Source: Nocardiaceae bacterium
GTDB lineage: Bacteria; Actinomycetota; Actinomycetes; Mycobacteriales; Mycobacteriaceae
NCBI GenBank assembly: GCA_021372355.1
Contig: JAJFUQ010000029.1
Coordinates: 1-61,771, forward strand
Length of the DNA: 61,771 nucleotides
Reading direction: 5' to 3'
Part shown: piece by piece, positions 36,329 to 45,455 of the stretch
Position numbering within the stretch: the stretch's first letter is position 1
How the letters are laid out: each line of letters starts with the position of its first letter
Translations under genes and position numbers: made by a program
Notes under the pieces: generated by a model
The model's input: only the letters and a program-made list of their open reading frames with translations
Told to the model about the DNA's origin: nothing
Databases searched by the model: none

Positions 36329-36877
36329 ATGGACCGCTTTCGAACTTCGCTTCTGCTCTTCCTCGTTCTGTTCCTCGCGTTCTGGAAGCCGGTCTCAGCG
36401 CGTGCTGCCGGCGACGAAGATCCTGCCGGCGCTGCGGCCATACGGGCATTGACCAGCGACGATCCGGTTGCGACTCAGATCGCGGCGGTGCCCGCAGACT
36501 TCGGGTACCGGCCCGCCGGAACCCGTTATGCCGTCGATCCCGATGGCGGGTGCAGTTCACCGATCGCGTTGCCGGCGGTGTTCGACGAACCCTGCAAAGC
36601 CCACGACCTCGGTTACGACGTTCTTCGGTATGCCGCAGCCAAGGGGCATCCGCTGGGGTCGTGGGCGCGGGACCTCCTCGACCGGACGTTAGAGCGGCGA
36701 CTTCATGCGGCCTGCGACAGTGTCGATGCGTTGGCGCACGTGACGTGCACCGGTGCAGCGTGGGTCGCCGCGGGTGCGGTCCGGGTGAACTCGTGGCGGC
36801 AGCACTCCGGCGTACCCGTCCCGGAGACGGGGGCGGAGATCGTCGAGTCGGTCGCCCGGTCTGTGGTGCAGCGATGA
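36329..36877 (+). CDS. secreted prokaryotic phospholipase A2
   Basis: 182 residues. Signal peptide (RTSLLLFLVLFLAFWKPVSA), then a small mature protein containing DEPCKAHDLGYDVLRY, the prokaryotic PLA2 motif with the catalytic His-Asp dyad, and further cysteines for disulfides (GGCSSP, AACDSV, VTCTG). It releases fatty acids from the sn-2 position of phospholipids. ATG 36329 follows TAGCGT by seven bases, so the transcript may be leaderless; upstream GTG at 36302 is less likely. Its stop overlaps the ATG of a decayed hydrolase gene by four bases. Confidence 0.82.
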   Translation: MDRFRTSLLLFLVLFLAFWKPVSARAAGDEDPAGAAAIRALTSDDPVATQIAAVPADFGYRPAGTRYAVDPDGGCSSPIALPAVFDEPCKAHDLGYDVLRYAAAKGHPLGSWARDLLDRTLERRLHAACDSVDALAHVTCTGAAWVAAGAVRVNSWRQHSGVPVPETGAEIVESVARSVVQR

Positions 36878-37436
36878 TCCGACTGCCTTCCGCGGGTGCG
36901 TCGACCGGCTTCGCGGCTGGCGCGGTCGTGGCCTTCTACCCGAATGAGTTCGCCCGCGGCACTCTCACCGAATGCCTCGTGATCTGGATATTCGGAACCA
37001 TCGGACTGTTGACGACGCGTCGAGCACTGGGATCGTGGTCGGTTTCACGCACCGCCGTGTGCGAGCGGCCGTGGGCCACGCCCGCGCCATCGGACTTCCG
37101 ATCTCGGGGAGCCTCCTGGTCGGACCGCCCGGTGGCGTTGGTGATCCTGATTCGGCAAGCCTGGTGAACAGCTCCGATCCGGTCGTCACGTGGTCACCGG
37201 CAGTGTTGGTCGTTCCGCCGTCCCGGCCGACGGGCTGCGTGATCGAAGGCGGTCGATCGCCGCGTCCAGCGTGGCTCCCGGTCGTGACATTCCTGCAGAC
37301 TTCTGTAGATCTGCTACTCGCGACCGACAATCCACCCGGTTTCGGGCACCGTTACGACGAGCATCAAGGGGTGGCCCTGCTGGGTCTGCGCGACTGCACC
37401 CTGGTCGCGGATCGCACTCGCACGATGTCGCGATGA
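36874..37436 (+). pseudogene. remnant of an alpha/beta-hydrolase (Abhydrolase_9 type) gene
   Basis: Two pieces of one family lie in different frames. The first (36874 on, ATG overlapping the phospholipase stop) reads LPSAGASTGFAAGAVVAFYP and TECLVIWIFGTIGLLTTRRA, like the membrane N-terminus of the family (PF15420). The second, up to the TGA at 37434-37436, reads ISGSLLVGPPGG, NSSDPVVTWSP and WLPVVTFLQTSVDLLLATD followed by NPPGFGHRY, like the end of the catalytic domain (PF10081). A full protein has about 500-580 residues; here fewer than 200 codons remain and the GxSxG part is gone. A frameshift and at least one large deletion are needed to explain this. Confidence 0.65.
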
Positions 37437-37461
37437 AGGTGCGGTCATGGGAGTGCTGGTG

Positions 37462-38367
37462 TCAGAAGCTTCCGTGAACAACCGCTTCGAGCTGCTCGCG
37501 AGTCGGTTGGTACGCGCCCAAATGCGTTGCGGACAGCGCCCCGGCGGCCGATGCCCAGCGCAGGGCCTCTTCCGGCCCCAACGTCCAGGTCGCGGCGAGC
37601 GCCCCGACGAACGCGTCACCAGCGCCGGTGGTGTCAACTGCCTCGACCTCGAATGCGGGAACCTTCATCTGTCCGTCCGGTCCGCGGTAGACGCAGCCGG
37701 CCGCGCCCTTGGTGATGATGACGTGCCGAACCGACTCGAGTAGGTGATCGCCGTAGCGCTGGGCCTCGGGCTCGTTCAGCACGAGAACGTCGATGCAGTC
37801 CAGGAGGTCACTCGGAATCGGCTGCACTGGAGACGGATTCAAGAAGACCATGGTGCCGTGCTCGCGGGCTTCCCGGGCAGCGGCGACGCTCGCGGCGATC
37901 GGGAGCTCGAGCTGCAACATGAGGATGTCGGCCTTGGCGATCGCGTCCTTCTCGGGCGTCGTCAGCGCGGTGATCGCCGAGTTCGCGTCACCGACGACGA
38001 TGATCCGGTTCTCGCCGTGCTCGTCGACGACGATGATCGCGACACCGCTTGTCCCGTCGGCCTCGCGCACGAGATCCGCTTCGATGCCGTTGATGAACAG
38101 ATCGTGGCGTAGTTGTTCGGCGAAGTGATCTTGTCCGACCGCACCCAGGAAGGTGACGATGGCGCCGCATCGGGCCGCGGCGATCGCTTGGTTGGCGCCC
38201 TTGCCCCCGCGGTTCATGCGGAAGTGTTGGCCGAGCATCGTTTCACCCGGACGGGGGAGCGCCCGTGCGACCACGGTCAGGTCCATATTGACGCTGCCGA
38301 GCACGGTGATCGACGCCGGTCGGGCAGCCTCTGCCCCTGGCGCTGATCGATTTTCGCCGCTGTACAC
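37462..38367 (-). CDS. rbsK: ribokinase-family sugar kinase
   Basis: 301 residues, PfkB family; phosphorylates ribose or a related sugar at C5. ITVLGSVNMDLTVVARALPR and MNRGGKGANQAIAAARCGA are the two N-terminal signatures; VDTTGAGDAFVGALAATW holds the anion hole and catalytic Asp. I chose GTG 38367; a TTG at 38376 would add three residues. TAGCCT just upstream could be a -10 element. No ribose transporter is nearby. M. tuberculosis has rbsK (Rv2436) in the same interval between proA and proB. Confidence 0.88.
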   Translation of the reverse strand: MYSGENRSAPGAEAARPASITVLGSVNMDLTVVARALPRPGETMLGQHFRMNRGGKGANQAIAAARCGAIVTFLGAVGQDHFAEQLRHDLFINGIEADLVREADGTSGVAIIVVDEHGENRIIVVGDANSAITALTTPEKDAIAKADILMLQLELPIAASVAAAREAREHGTMVFLNPSPVQPIPSDLLDCIDVLVLNEPEAQRYGDHLLESVRHVIITKGAAGCVYRGPDGQMKVPAFEVEAVDTTGAGDAFVGALAATWTLGPEEALRWASAAGALSATHLGAYQPTREQLEAVVHGSF

Positions 38368-38417
38368 GGTGAACAAGGCTATCCGAGCACGGGCGGCTGT
38401 CGTTTCCGGCGAGTAGT

Positions 38418-38423
38418 TACCCT
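38418..38423 (+). promoter_or_regulatory. candidate -10 element of a leaderless proA promoter
   Basis: TACCCT, six bases before the proA ATG; no ribosome site is seen between. This is the third gene in the window with this geometry. Confidence 0.4.
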
Positions 38424-38429
38424 GTACGT

Positions 38430-39704
38430 ATGACTGCAGTTGTCGCCTCGGAGCACACCACTGACGCGGTTCGCGAAGCCGTTCACGAGGCTGCTCGTCG
38501 CGCGCGGGTGGCGTCTCGGGTGCTCGCTCAGCTCACCACGAAGGACAAGGACGACGCGCTGCATGCGGCCGCCGATGCGCTGCTCGCGGCGTCGGCTGAC
38601 GTTCTCGCGGCCAATGAAGCTGATATTGACGCGGCGCGCGCGAGCGGCACCGGAGAGTCGCTGCTCGATCGCCTGCGCCTGACCCAGGCCCGCGTCGAGG
38701 GCATTGCGTCCGGCCTTCGCCAGGTGGCCGGACTCCCGGACCCGGTCGGTACGGTCGTGCAAGGTTCGGTTCGGCCCAATGGTCTTGAGATGCGGCAGGT
38801 TCGGGTGCCGATGGGCGTTGTCGGAATGGTCTACGAGGCCCGTCCGAATGTCACGGTTGACGCCTTCGGTCTCGCGCTGAAGTCGGGCAATGCCGCACTG
38901 CTGCGCGGGTCGTCCTCGGCTCGGCGGTCGAACGAGGCGCTGGTGGCGGTGCTTCGTCGCGCGCTCGAGGCTCAGGGCCTGCCTGCCGACGCCGTCCAGT
39001 TGCTGCCGAGCGAAGACCGATCCAGCGTCATCCACCTCATCCAGGCACGCGGGCTCGTCGACGTCGTCATCCCGCGCGGTGGCGCGGGGCTCATCAACGC
39101 CGTCGTCCGGGATGCGCAGGTTCCGACGATCGAGACCGGAACCGGCAACTGCCACGTCTACATCCATTCGGCTGCCGATCTCGACATGGCCGAGAACATC
39201 CTCATCAACTCCAAGACCCGTCGTCCGAGCGTGTGCAACACCGCCGAGACGGTCCTGATCGACCAGGCGATCGCGGACGTCGCCGTCCCGCGGATGATCG
39301 CCGCGCTCGAGGCGAAGGACGTCACCATTCACGGTGACCTGCCCGGACTGGTTCCGGCGACCGACACCGACTGGGCAGACGAGTACCTTTCGCTCGACAT
39401 TGCGCTCAAAGTCGTGTCCGGAATCGACGAGGCCATCGATCACATCAACGAGTGGGGGACCGGCCACACCGAGGCGATCGTGACGGGCGACCTCGCGGCC
39501 GCGCGGGCCTTCACCTCTCGCGTCGACGCGGCGGCGGTCATGGTCAACGCATCGACGGCATTCACCGACGGCGAGCAGTTCGGATTTGGTGCAGAGATCG
39601 GCATCTCTACCCAGAAGCTACATGCGCGTGGTCCGATGGGACTGCCGGAACTCACCACGACCAAGTGGGTCGTGTGGGGTACCGGGCAGACACGTCCCGT
39701 CTGA
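38430..39704 (+). CDS. proA: gamma-glutamyl phosphate reductase
   Basis: 424 residues; NADPH-dependent second step of proline synthesis. [50 protein letters not shown], and catalytic Cys in [18 protein letters not shown] are diagnostic. The MoxR gene follows after 19 bases. Its partner proB lies about 16.7 kb upstream on the same strand, beyond the accessory block. Confidence 0.97.
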   Translation: MTAVVASEHTTDAVREAVHEAARRARVASRVLAQLTTKDKDDALHAAADALLAASADVLAANEADIDAARASGTGESLLDRLRLTQARVEGIASGLRQVAGLPDPVGTVVQGSVRPNGLEMRQVRVPMGVVGMVYEARPNVTVDAFGLALKSGNAALLRGSSSARRSNEALVAVLRRALEAQGLPADAVQLLPSEDRSSVIHLIQARGLVDVVIPRGGAGLINAVVRDAQVPTIETGTGNCHVYIHSAADLDMAENILINSKTRRPSVCNTAETVLIDQAIADVAVPRMIAALEAKDVTIHGDLPGLVPATDTDWADEYLSLDIALKVVSGIDEAIDHINEWGTGHTEAIVTGDLAAARAFTSRVDAAAVMVNASTAFTDGEQFGFGAEIGISTQKLHARGPMGLPELTTTKWVVWGTGQTRPV

Positions 39705-39723
39705 GTTTCAGGGCAGGAGAAAC

Positions 39724-40614
39724 GTGGACAAAGTAGTCCCTCAAGAACGTCCGATCTTCGCTTCCGTCGAAGACGCGGTCACCAAGCTCGGTGCGACCGG
39801 CTACCTCGTGAACACCGCGACGGCGACGGCGGTGTTCCTCGCGGATCGGCTCGGCAAGCCGCTGCTCATCGAGGGGCCGGCGGGCGTCGGCAAGACCGAG
39901 CTGGCAAAGGCCGTCGCCGAGGTGGCCAAGGCAGAGCTGGTTCGCCTGCAGTGCTACGAAGGCGTCGACGAATCGCGTGCGCTCTATGAGTGGAACCACG
40001 CGAAGCAGATCCTGCGTATCCAGACGGCGGCGGCGTCCGGTGGTACGACGTGGGACGAGGCGAAGTCAGATGTCTTCGCCGAGGAGTTCCTGCTGAGCCG
40101 CCCGCTTCTCACCGCGATTCGGCGCAAGGACCCCACGGTTCTGCTCATCGACGAAGTCGACAAGGCCGATGTCGAAATCGAGGGTCTCCTGCTCGAGGTT
40201 TTGAGCGATTTCTCGGTGACCGTGCCCGAGCTCGGCACGATGCACGCCGTCCGCAAGCCCTTCGTCGTCTTGACGTCGAACGCGACGCGCGAGTTGTCCG
40301 AGGCGCTCAAGCGGCGTTGTCTTTTCCTCCACATCGACTTCCCGGACCCCGACCTCGAACTGCGGATCCTCAACCACAAGGTCCCGGAGCTCTCGGAAGA
40401 AGTCGCCGAGCATCTCGTGCGCGTGATCGGAGTCCTGCGCGGGATGCAGCTCAAGAAGCTTCCGTCGGTTTCCGAGACCATCGACTGGGGTCGCACGCTG
40501 CTCGCCCTCGGCATGAACACCCTGTCGGACGCCGCCGTGAAGTCGACGCTCGGCGTGGTGCTCAAACATCGCAGCGATCAAGACATCGCTGCTCGCGAAC
40601 TCAAGCTGAACTGA
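39724..40614 (+). CDS. MoxR-family AAA+ ATPase
   Basis: 296 residues. Walker A IEGPAGVGKTELAKAV, Walker B VLLIDEVDKAD, sensor 1 VVLTSNATREL, typical of MoxR ATPases that remodel or activate metalloproteins together with a VWA protein. GTG 39724 has GGAGAAAC upstream. The next gene's ATG overlaps its stop by one base, giving the usual MoxR-VWA pair. Same neighbours in mycobacteria (Rv2426c next to proA). Confidence 0.92.
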   Translation: MDKVVPQERPIFASVEDAVTKLGATGYLVNTATATAVFLADRLGKPLLIEGPAGVGKTELAKAVAEVAKAELVRLQCYEGVDESRALYEWNHAKQILRIQTAAASGGTTWDEAKSDVFAEEFLLSRPLLTAIRRKDPTVLLIDEVDKADVEIEGLLLEVLSDFSVTVPELGTMHAVRKPFVVLTSNATRELSEALKRRCLFLHIDFPDPDLELRILNHKVPELSEEVAEHLVRVIGVLRGMQLKKLPSVSETIDWGRTLLALGMNTLSDAAVKSTLGVVLKHRSDQDIAARELKLN

Positions 40615-42020
40615 TGCTCACCGAGCGGGCCGGCCTTCCCGGGCAGCTGATCTCGTTCGTCACCGAATTGCGCAATCGCAACGTGAACGTCGGGACGGGC
40701 GAGACGGTCGACGCGGGCCGGGTGCTCTCGGTGCTCGATCTCTCCGAACGTGACGTCGTCCGAGAGGGCTTGGCGTGCGCCTTGATTCGCCGCCCGATGG
40801 ACCGCCCGGTGTTCGACGCGCTCTTCGATCTCTGGTTTCCGCCCGCCCTCGGTCAGCGGTCGAGCGATATCGAAATGGATCTGCCCGAAGGCGACGACCG
40901 GATGGAGGAGATCCGCGACCTCATCGCGGACTACCTCGTCAAAGATTCACCCGAGATCGATCCGCTGATCAGTGAACTGGTCGGCGAATTCGGCGAGTAC
41001 CAAAGCGGCTCAGGTGGTTCCGGACCGAACGGCAGTGGCGGGAAGTCGTACTCGGCGTACCAGACGATGCAGGCGATCGCGGCCGACCAGTTACTCTCGA
41101 AGCTGATCGACGGGCTATCCCGGCCGGGCGATGCGTCCGCGGAGTTCGGCAACGCGCTCGCGGGGCGCGCCGCGCAGGCGATGGTGGCGAAGTTCCGTAA
41201 GAAGGTCGAGGAAGAAGCCCGACGCCGGGTCGCGGAGGTCAAGGGCCGCGAACGCGTCGCGAAGTATTCGGTGCCGAAGAAGCTCGACGAAGTGGTGTTC
41301 CTCAACGCCACCGAAGCCGAACTCCAGCAGTTGCAGAGCAGCGTGTCCTCGCTCGGTCGACTGCTGGCCGCGCGGTTGGCGATGCGTCGTCGCCGGGGTG
41401 CCCGTGGCACGATCGATCTTCGCCACACGCTGCGGAAATCGCTGTCGACGGGAGGTGTCCCGATCGATCTGGTTCGTAAGAAGCCCCGAATCTCGCGTCC
41501 CGAGCTGGTCATTCTGTGCGATGTCTCGGGGTCGGTCGCCGGCTTCAGCCAGTTCACGATGCATCTCGTCGGATCGCTCAGCCGTCAGTTCTCCAAGGTG
41601 CGGATCTTTGCGTTCGTCGACGCGATCGACGAGGTCACCGAGCTGTTCACCGCCGACCATGCACCGAGCGAGACCCTGACCCGAATGATGGACGAGCACG
41701 AGGTCGTGGCGTGGGGGAACTCGGACTACGGCGAGGTTCTCAAGCAGTTCCGCCGAAGGTTTCCGGACGCCGTGACTGCGCGGAGTTCGCTCATGATCTT
41801 GGGTGACGCTCGGACGAACTATCGCAATCCGGAGCTCGACACCTTGCGCGAAATGGTGGCGGTCGCCAAGCACGCGTACTGGCTCAACCCCGAAAACCGC
41901 GACTGGTGGGGACAGGGCGACTCGGCTGCGCTCGAATACGAGAAGGTCATCGAGATGTACGAATGCAAGTCCGTGAAGCAGCTCACGGCGTTCGTCGGTG
42001 ATCTTCTGCCTGCTCGGTGA
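40614..42020 (+). CDS. CoxE-like VWA domain protein
   Basis: 468 residues. A helical N-terminal half with a Gly/Ser-rich insert (QSGSGGSGPNGSGG), then a VWA domain with the MIDAS motif VILCDVSGSVAGFSQF and MILGDARTNYRNP. Members of the CoxE group act with MoxR ATPases in maturation of molybdenum hydroxylases or other complexes; no such oxidase is adjacent here. The longer frame starting at 39990 overlaps moxR and is a shadow. Co-translated with the ATPase gene. Confidence 0.9.
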   Translation: MLTERAGLPGQLISFVTELRNRNVNVGTGETVDAGRVLSVLDLSERDVVREGLACALIRRPMDRPVFDALFDLWFPPALGQRSSDIEMDLPEGDDRMEEIRDLIADYLVKDSPEIDPLISELVGEFGEYQSGSGGSGPNGSGGKSYSAYQTMQAIAADQLLSKLIDGLSRPGDASAEFGNALAGRAAQAMVAKFRKKVEEEARRRVAEVKGRERVAKYSVPKKLDEVVFLNATEAELQQLQSSVSSLGRLLAARLAMRRRRGARGTIDLRHTLRKSLSTGGVPIDLVRKKPRISRPELVILCDVSGSVAGFSQFTMHLVGSLSRQFSKVRIFAFVDAIDEVTELFTADHAPSETLTRMMDEHEVVAWGNSDYGEVLKQFRRRFPDAVTARSSLMILGDARTNYRNPELDTLREMVAVAKHAYWLNPENRDWWGQGDSAALEYEKVIEMYECKSVKQLTAFVGDLLPAR

Positions 42021-42064
42021 TCTTTAAACATTCTTAGGACGTTCGTTCGTTAGGCTCCTTGCTC

Positions 42065-42676
42065 ATGCGGATTGGCGTGATGGGCGGGACCTTCGATCCC
42101 ATCCACAATGGGCACCTCGTCGCGGCGAGCGAGGTCGCCAACCGGTTCGAACTCGACGAAGTGATCTTCGTACCGACCGGGCAGCCATGGCAGAAGGCCG
42201 ATCGGAACGTTAGTTCCGGCGAGGACCGCTATCTGATGACCGTCATCGCGACGGCGTCCAACCCGCGCTTCTCGGTGAGCCGTGTCGATGTCGATCGTGG
42301 CAAGCAGACCTACACCGTGGATACCCTGCGCGATCTCCGCGCGACGTATCCGAAGGCCGATCTGTACTTCATCACCGGCGCGGACGCGCTGGCCAACATC
42401 CTGTCGTGGCAGAACTGGCAGGACATGTTCGACCTCGCGAAATTCGTCGGCGTCACGCGTCCCGGATACGAACTGAGCATCGACCATCTCGCCGCGCACC
42501 TGGAATCACTGCCGGACGGCGCTCTCACATTGATAGAGGTACCGGCTCTCGCGATATCGTCAAGTGACTGTCGAGTGCGCGTGAGCGAGAAGCGGCCGGT
42601 TTGGTACCTCGTGCCGGACGGTGTGGTTCAGTACATCGCAAAACGCCGGTTGTATCGCCGCCAAGACCGACGGTGA
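42065..42676 (+). CDS. nadD: nicotinate-nucleotide adenylyltransferase
   Basis: 203 residues; makes nicotinate adenine dinucleotide for [23 protein letters not shown] with the nucleotidyl-transferase HxGH motif, [26 protein letters not shown] and [11 protein letters not shown] are diagnostic. ATG 42065 was preferred to TTG 42059. TAGGCT eight bases upstream may be a -10 element. rsfS follows after 34 bases. Confidence 0.96.
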   Translation: MRIGVMGGTFDPIHNGHLVAASEVANRFELDEVIFVPTGQPWQKADRNVSSGEDRYLMTVIATASNPRFSVSRVDVDRGKQTYTVDTLRDLRATYPKADLYFITGADALANILSWQNWQDMFDLAKFVGVTRPGYELSIDHLAAHLESLPDGALTLIEVPALAISSSDCRVRVSEKRPVWYLVPDGVVQYIAKRRLYRRQDRR

Positions 42677-42710
42677 GAACACTCGAAAGACCTGAGGGAA
42701 GGTACACCAC

Positions 42711-43079
42711 GTGACTGCCACGGAAGCCGCGATCGAAGTCGCCCGAATCGCTGCGCGCGCTGCGGACGAGAAGATCGCGACCGACGTCACGATCCTCGAC
42801 GTGTCGAAACATCTCGTCATCACCGACTGCTTCGTCATCGCGTCGGCTCCGAACGAGCGGCACGTCAACGCGATCGTCGACTTCGTGGAAGAGAAGCTGC
42901 GCCAGGCCGGGCACAAACCGGTGCGACGCGAAGGCGAGCGCGATGGTCGTTGGGTCCTTCTCGACTACGTCGACGTCGTCGTTCACGTCCTCCACGGCGA
43001 GGAACGCGGCTACTACGGCCTCGAGCGCCTGTGGAAGGACTGCCCGGTCATCGATTGGAACGGAACCGATTCCGAGTGA
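42711..43079 (+). CDS. rsfS: ribosome silencing factor
   Basis: 122 residues. RsfS (Iojap family) binds L14 and prevents subunit joining under starvation. Signatures TDVTILDVSKHLVITDCFVI, RHVNAIVDFVEEKL, WVLLDYVDVVVHVLHGEERG and YYGLERLW. GTG start with GAGGGAAGG upstream. Directly after nadD as in many bacteria. Confidence 0.96.
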   Translation: MTATEAAIEVARIAARAADEKIATDVTILDVSKHLVITDCFVIASAPNERHVNAIVDFVEEKLRQAGHKPVRREGERDGRWVLLDYVDVVVHVLHGEERGYYGLERLWKDCPVIDWNGTDSE

Positions 43080-43100
43080 GCGAGAGGAGCCGGGGAGCAT

Positions 43101-43151
43101 CGCAGCGAGTACCGCAGCGCAGCGAGGAACGCAGCGAGGAGCGGACTCGGC
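43101..43151. repeat. GCAGCGAG-type short repeats between rsfS and gpgP
   Basis: CGCAGCGAGTACCGCAGCG, then CAGCGAGGAACGCAGCGAGG: the unit CGCAGCGAGGA(A/G) recurs two to three times within 94 bases. A related stretch (GTCGCAGGAGCGCAGCCAGC) sits at the proB start. The stretch is open in the gpgP frame but unlike the rest of that protein, so I treat it as an intergenic linker. Confidence 0.5.
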
Positions 43152-43173
43152 GACGGAGCGAACGGGTAGCTCA

Positions 43174-43818
43174 GTGAGCTCAGCCGCGGATGTCCGCCGG
43201 CTCATTCTTCTCCGGCACGGGCAGACCGAATGGAACGCCAATGACCGGATGCAGGGACAGATCGACACGCATCTGACCCCGCTCGGGCGCGCGCAGGCGG
43301 TGGAAGCCGCTCGCGTGATCGCCATGATGAATCCATCGATCATCGTGTCGTCGGACCTGTTGCGGGCGTTCGACACGGCCACGCAGATCGGTCACCTCAC
43401 GGGCTTGGAGGTGCTGACCGACAAGCGCCTGCGCGAGACCCACCTCGGCGACTGGCAGGCACTCAGTCATTCCGAGGTCGACGCGCAGTTCCCCGGCGCG
43501 CGACTCGCGTGGCGCGCCGATCCGACGATGCCGCCTCCCGGCGGTGAGAGCCGCGTTCAGGTCGCACAACGGTCGGTGCCGGTCGTCGAGGAGCTTCTGG
43601 CGACGCATCCCGAATGGGCATCCGGTCCGGTGGTGTGCGTCGCGCACGGCGGGTTGATCGCGGCCCTCACCGCGGCGCTTCTCGATCTCCCGGTGCCGAA
43701 CTGGGCAGTTTTCGGCGGACTCGGAAATGCGAGCTGGGTGCAGTTGAGCCGTCGCGGTGACCATTGGCGTCTCGACGTGTGGAACGCCTCGGCGCGGGTG
43801 GCATCCGATGTCCTCTAG
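43174..43818 (+). CDS. gpgP: glucosyl-3-phosphoglycerate phosphatase (histidine phosphatase family)
   Basis: 214 residues. [20 protein letters not shown] carries the catalytic phospho-His; [13 protein letters not shown] and [18 protein letters not shown] complete the active site of the phosphoglycerate-mutase-like superfamily. The order nadD-rsfS-gpgP-octT-degV is that of mycobacteria (Rv2421c-Rv2417c), where GpgP dephosphorylates glucosyl-3-phosphoglycerate in methylglucose lipopolysaccharide synthesis. GTG 43174 was chosen because the frame before it is repeat sequence. Overlaps octT by 11 bases. Confidence 0.88.
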   Translation: MSSAADVRRLILLRHGQTEWNANDRMQGQIDTHLTPLGRAQAVEAARVIAMMNPSIIVSSDLLRAFDTATQIGHLTGLEVLTDKRLRETHLGDWQALSHSEVDAQFPGARLAWRADPTMPPPGGESRVQVAQRSVPVVEELLATHPEWASGPVVCVAHGGLIAALTAALLDLPVPNWAVFGGLGNASWVQLSRRGDHWRLDVWNASARVASDVL

Positions 43819-44530
43819 GGGAAAGCTCCTCGTCCTCGCCGACTCGTTGGCCTACTACGGTCCCAAGGGCGGCCTGCCCGCTGACGATTCTCGAATCTGG
43901 CCGAATCTCGTTGGGCGCGAGTTCGACTGGGATGTCGAGCTCATCGCCCGTATCGGCTGGACCTGCCGGGATGCGTACTGGGCGCTCGTCCAGGACCCGC
44001 GCGTCTGGGCCGCGGTTCCGCATGCCTCGGCGGTCGTGATCGCCACCGGTGGCATGGACACGCTCCCGTCGCCGCTTCCGACGGCCTTGCGCGAGCAGAT
44101 CCGGTACGTCCGGCCGGCCGCTCTGCGCCGGCGGGTTCGTGATGCCTACGGCTGGTTGCAGCCACGGTTGTCGCCCCTCGGCTGGCCGGTGGCGCTTCCG
44201 CCGCACGTGAGCGTCGACTATCTCGAACAGATTCGCGGCGCGCTGTCGACCCTTCGACCCGATCTGCCGATCATCGCGACGTTGCCGGCGGTCCACCGGT
44301 GTGCTGCCTATGCCAACGTTCATGTCGGCCGCGAGCCGGCCGTCCGCCGGACCACGGAATGGGCTGCTGCGCATGCTGTTCCGTTGGTCGACCTCAAGCC
44401 TCCGGTGGAGGGTCACGTCGGCGGCCCAGACGCCAACCCCGATGGAATCCACTGGGGCTGGCAGGGCCACGAGAATGTGGCGCAGGCGATGATCAAGGCG
44501 ATCTCGGCAATCGAGGCAACCGCGTCATGA
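43808..44530 (+). CDS. octT: diglucosylglycerate octanoyltransferase (SGNH fold)
   Basis: 240 residues. SGNH-hydrolase fold with [16 protein letters not shown] as the GDSL-like block, [12 protein letters not shown] and the C-terminal D-x-x-H in [14 protein letters not shown]. The mycobacterial orthologue by synteny (Rv2418c) transfers octanoate to diglucosylglycerate, an early step toward methylglucose lipopolysaccharide. ATG 43808 lies inside the end of gpgP. The function is assigned by synteny and fold. Confidence 0.85.
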   Translation: MSSRGKLLVLADSLAYYGPKGGLPADDSRIWPNLVGREFDWDVELIARIGWTCRDAYWALVQDPRVWAAVPHASAVVIATGGMDTLPSPLPTALREQIRYVRPAALRRRVRDAYGWLQPRLSPLGWPVALPPHVSVDYLEQIRGALSTLRPDLPIIATLPAVHRCAAYANVHVGREPAVRRTTEWAAAHAVPLVDLKPPVEGHVGGPDANPDGIHWGWQGHENVAQAMIKAISAIEATAS

Positions 44531-45360
44531 CGGTCGTCGTGGTGACCGATACGTCGGCGAACATCGACCCGCTGGAGGCCGAGCAGTTCGGGCTCATCAT
44601 CGTTCCGCTGCACGTCGTCGTTGATGGCGAGGAGTTGCGGGAAGACGTCGACGAAGTTCCGGACGACATTGCCAGGCGCCAGGCGACGACCGCTGCAGCT
44701 TCCCCCGGAGAGCTCGAAGTTGCCTATCGGCGGGCACTGGCGGTCAGCGGCGGCAGCGGCGTGGTGGGGATTCATATCTCGAGCGGGCTGTCGGCGACGT
44801 TCAACGCAGCCAAACAGGTTGCCAAGCAGTTCGACGGCCAGGTCCGCGTGGTCGATTCGAAAACCGCGGGCCTCGCGGTTGGGTTCGCGGCGCTCGCTGC
44901 GGCGCGGGCGGCCCAGTCCGGAGCCGATCTGGATGAAGTGCGAAAGATCGCGCTGGCGACAGCCGAGCGGTCCAAGGCGACCTTCATGGTCGACCGTCTC
45001 GACCACCTCCGCCGCGGCGGGCGGATCGGCCCGATCACGTCGTTCGTCGGCAACGCGCTGTCGATGAAACCGGTCCTCGAGGTCCACAACGGGAAGCTTT
45101 TCCTGGCTCACAAGGTGCGGACGCAGTCGAAGGCACTGGCGAAACTCATCGACATGACGGTCGATGCCTGTCCATTGGGTGCGCTGGATATCGGTGTGCA
45201 GCACGTGGATTCGCCCGGTCAAGCCGCCGACTTGGCGACCACGCTGGCAGAGCGTCTCGACTCGGAACGAGTGCGTATCGCGCACTTCGGGCCGAGCCTG
45301 GCCATTCATCTCGGGCCCGGTGCAGTCGCGGTGATCGTGGTGCCGAAGGTCGCCGAGTAG
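44527..45360 (+). CDS. DegV family fatty-acid-binding protein
   Basis: 277 residues. [82 protein letters not shown] and [15 protein letters not shown] follow the DegV/FakB pattern; the Ser and Thr residues bind the carboxylate of a fatty acid. In Firmicutes FakB presents it to a kinase; no FakA-like gene is here. ATG overlaps the octT stop by four bases (Rv2417c position). Confidence 0.9.
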   Translation: MTVVVVTDTSANIDPLEAEQFGLIIVPLHVVVDGEELREDVDEVPDDIARRQATTAAASPGELEVAYRRALAVSGGSGVVGIHISSGLSATFNAAKQVAKQFDGQVRVVDSKTAGLAVGFAALAAARAAQSGADLDEVRKIALATAERSKATFMVDRLDHLRRGGRIGPITSFVGNALSMKPVLEVHNGKLFLAHKVRTQSKALAKLIDMTVDACPLGALDIGVQHVDSPGQAADLATTLAERLDSERVRIAHFGPSLAIHLGPGAVAVIVVPKVAE

Positions 45361-45455
45361 CCGCCTTTACTCGGTCTCGGGCTATCCACAGGTAGCCGTG
45401 CGCCCGCGCCTTCTCGGAGCCAGTCGGACAGACGTCGTCGATAGCGTCCCGGATT

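Noticed and set aside
36972..37436. independent 154-codon gene after the phospholipase
   Set aside because: Its content matches the end of an alpha/beta-hydrolase family, its start codon has no ribosome site and its first 20 codons are the wrong-frame reading of the N-terminal remnant.
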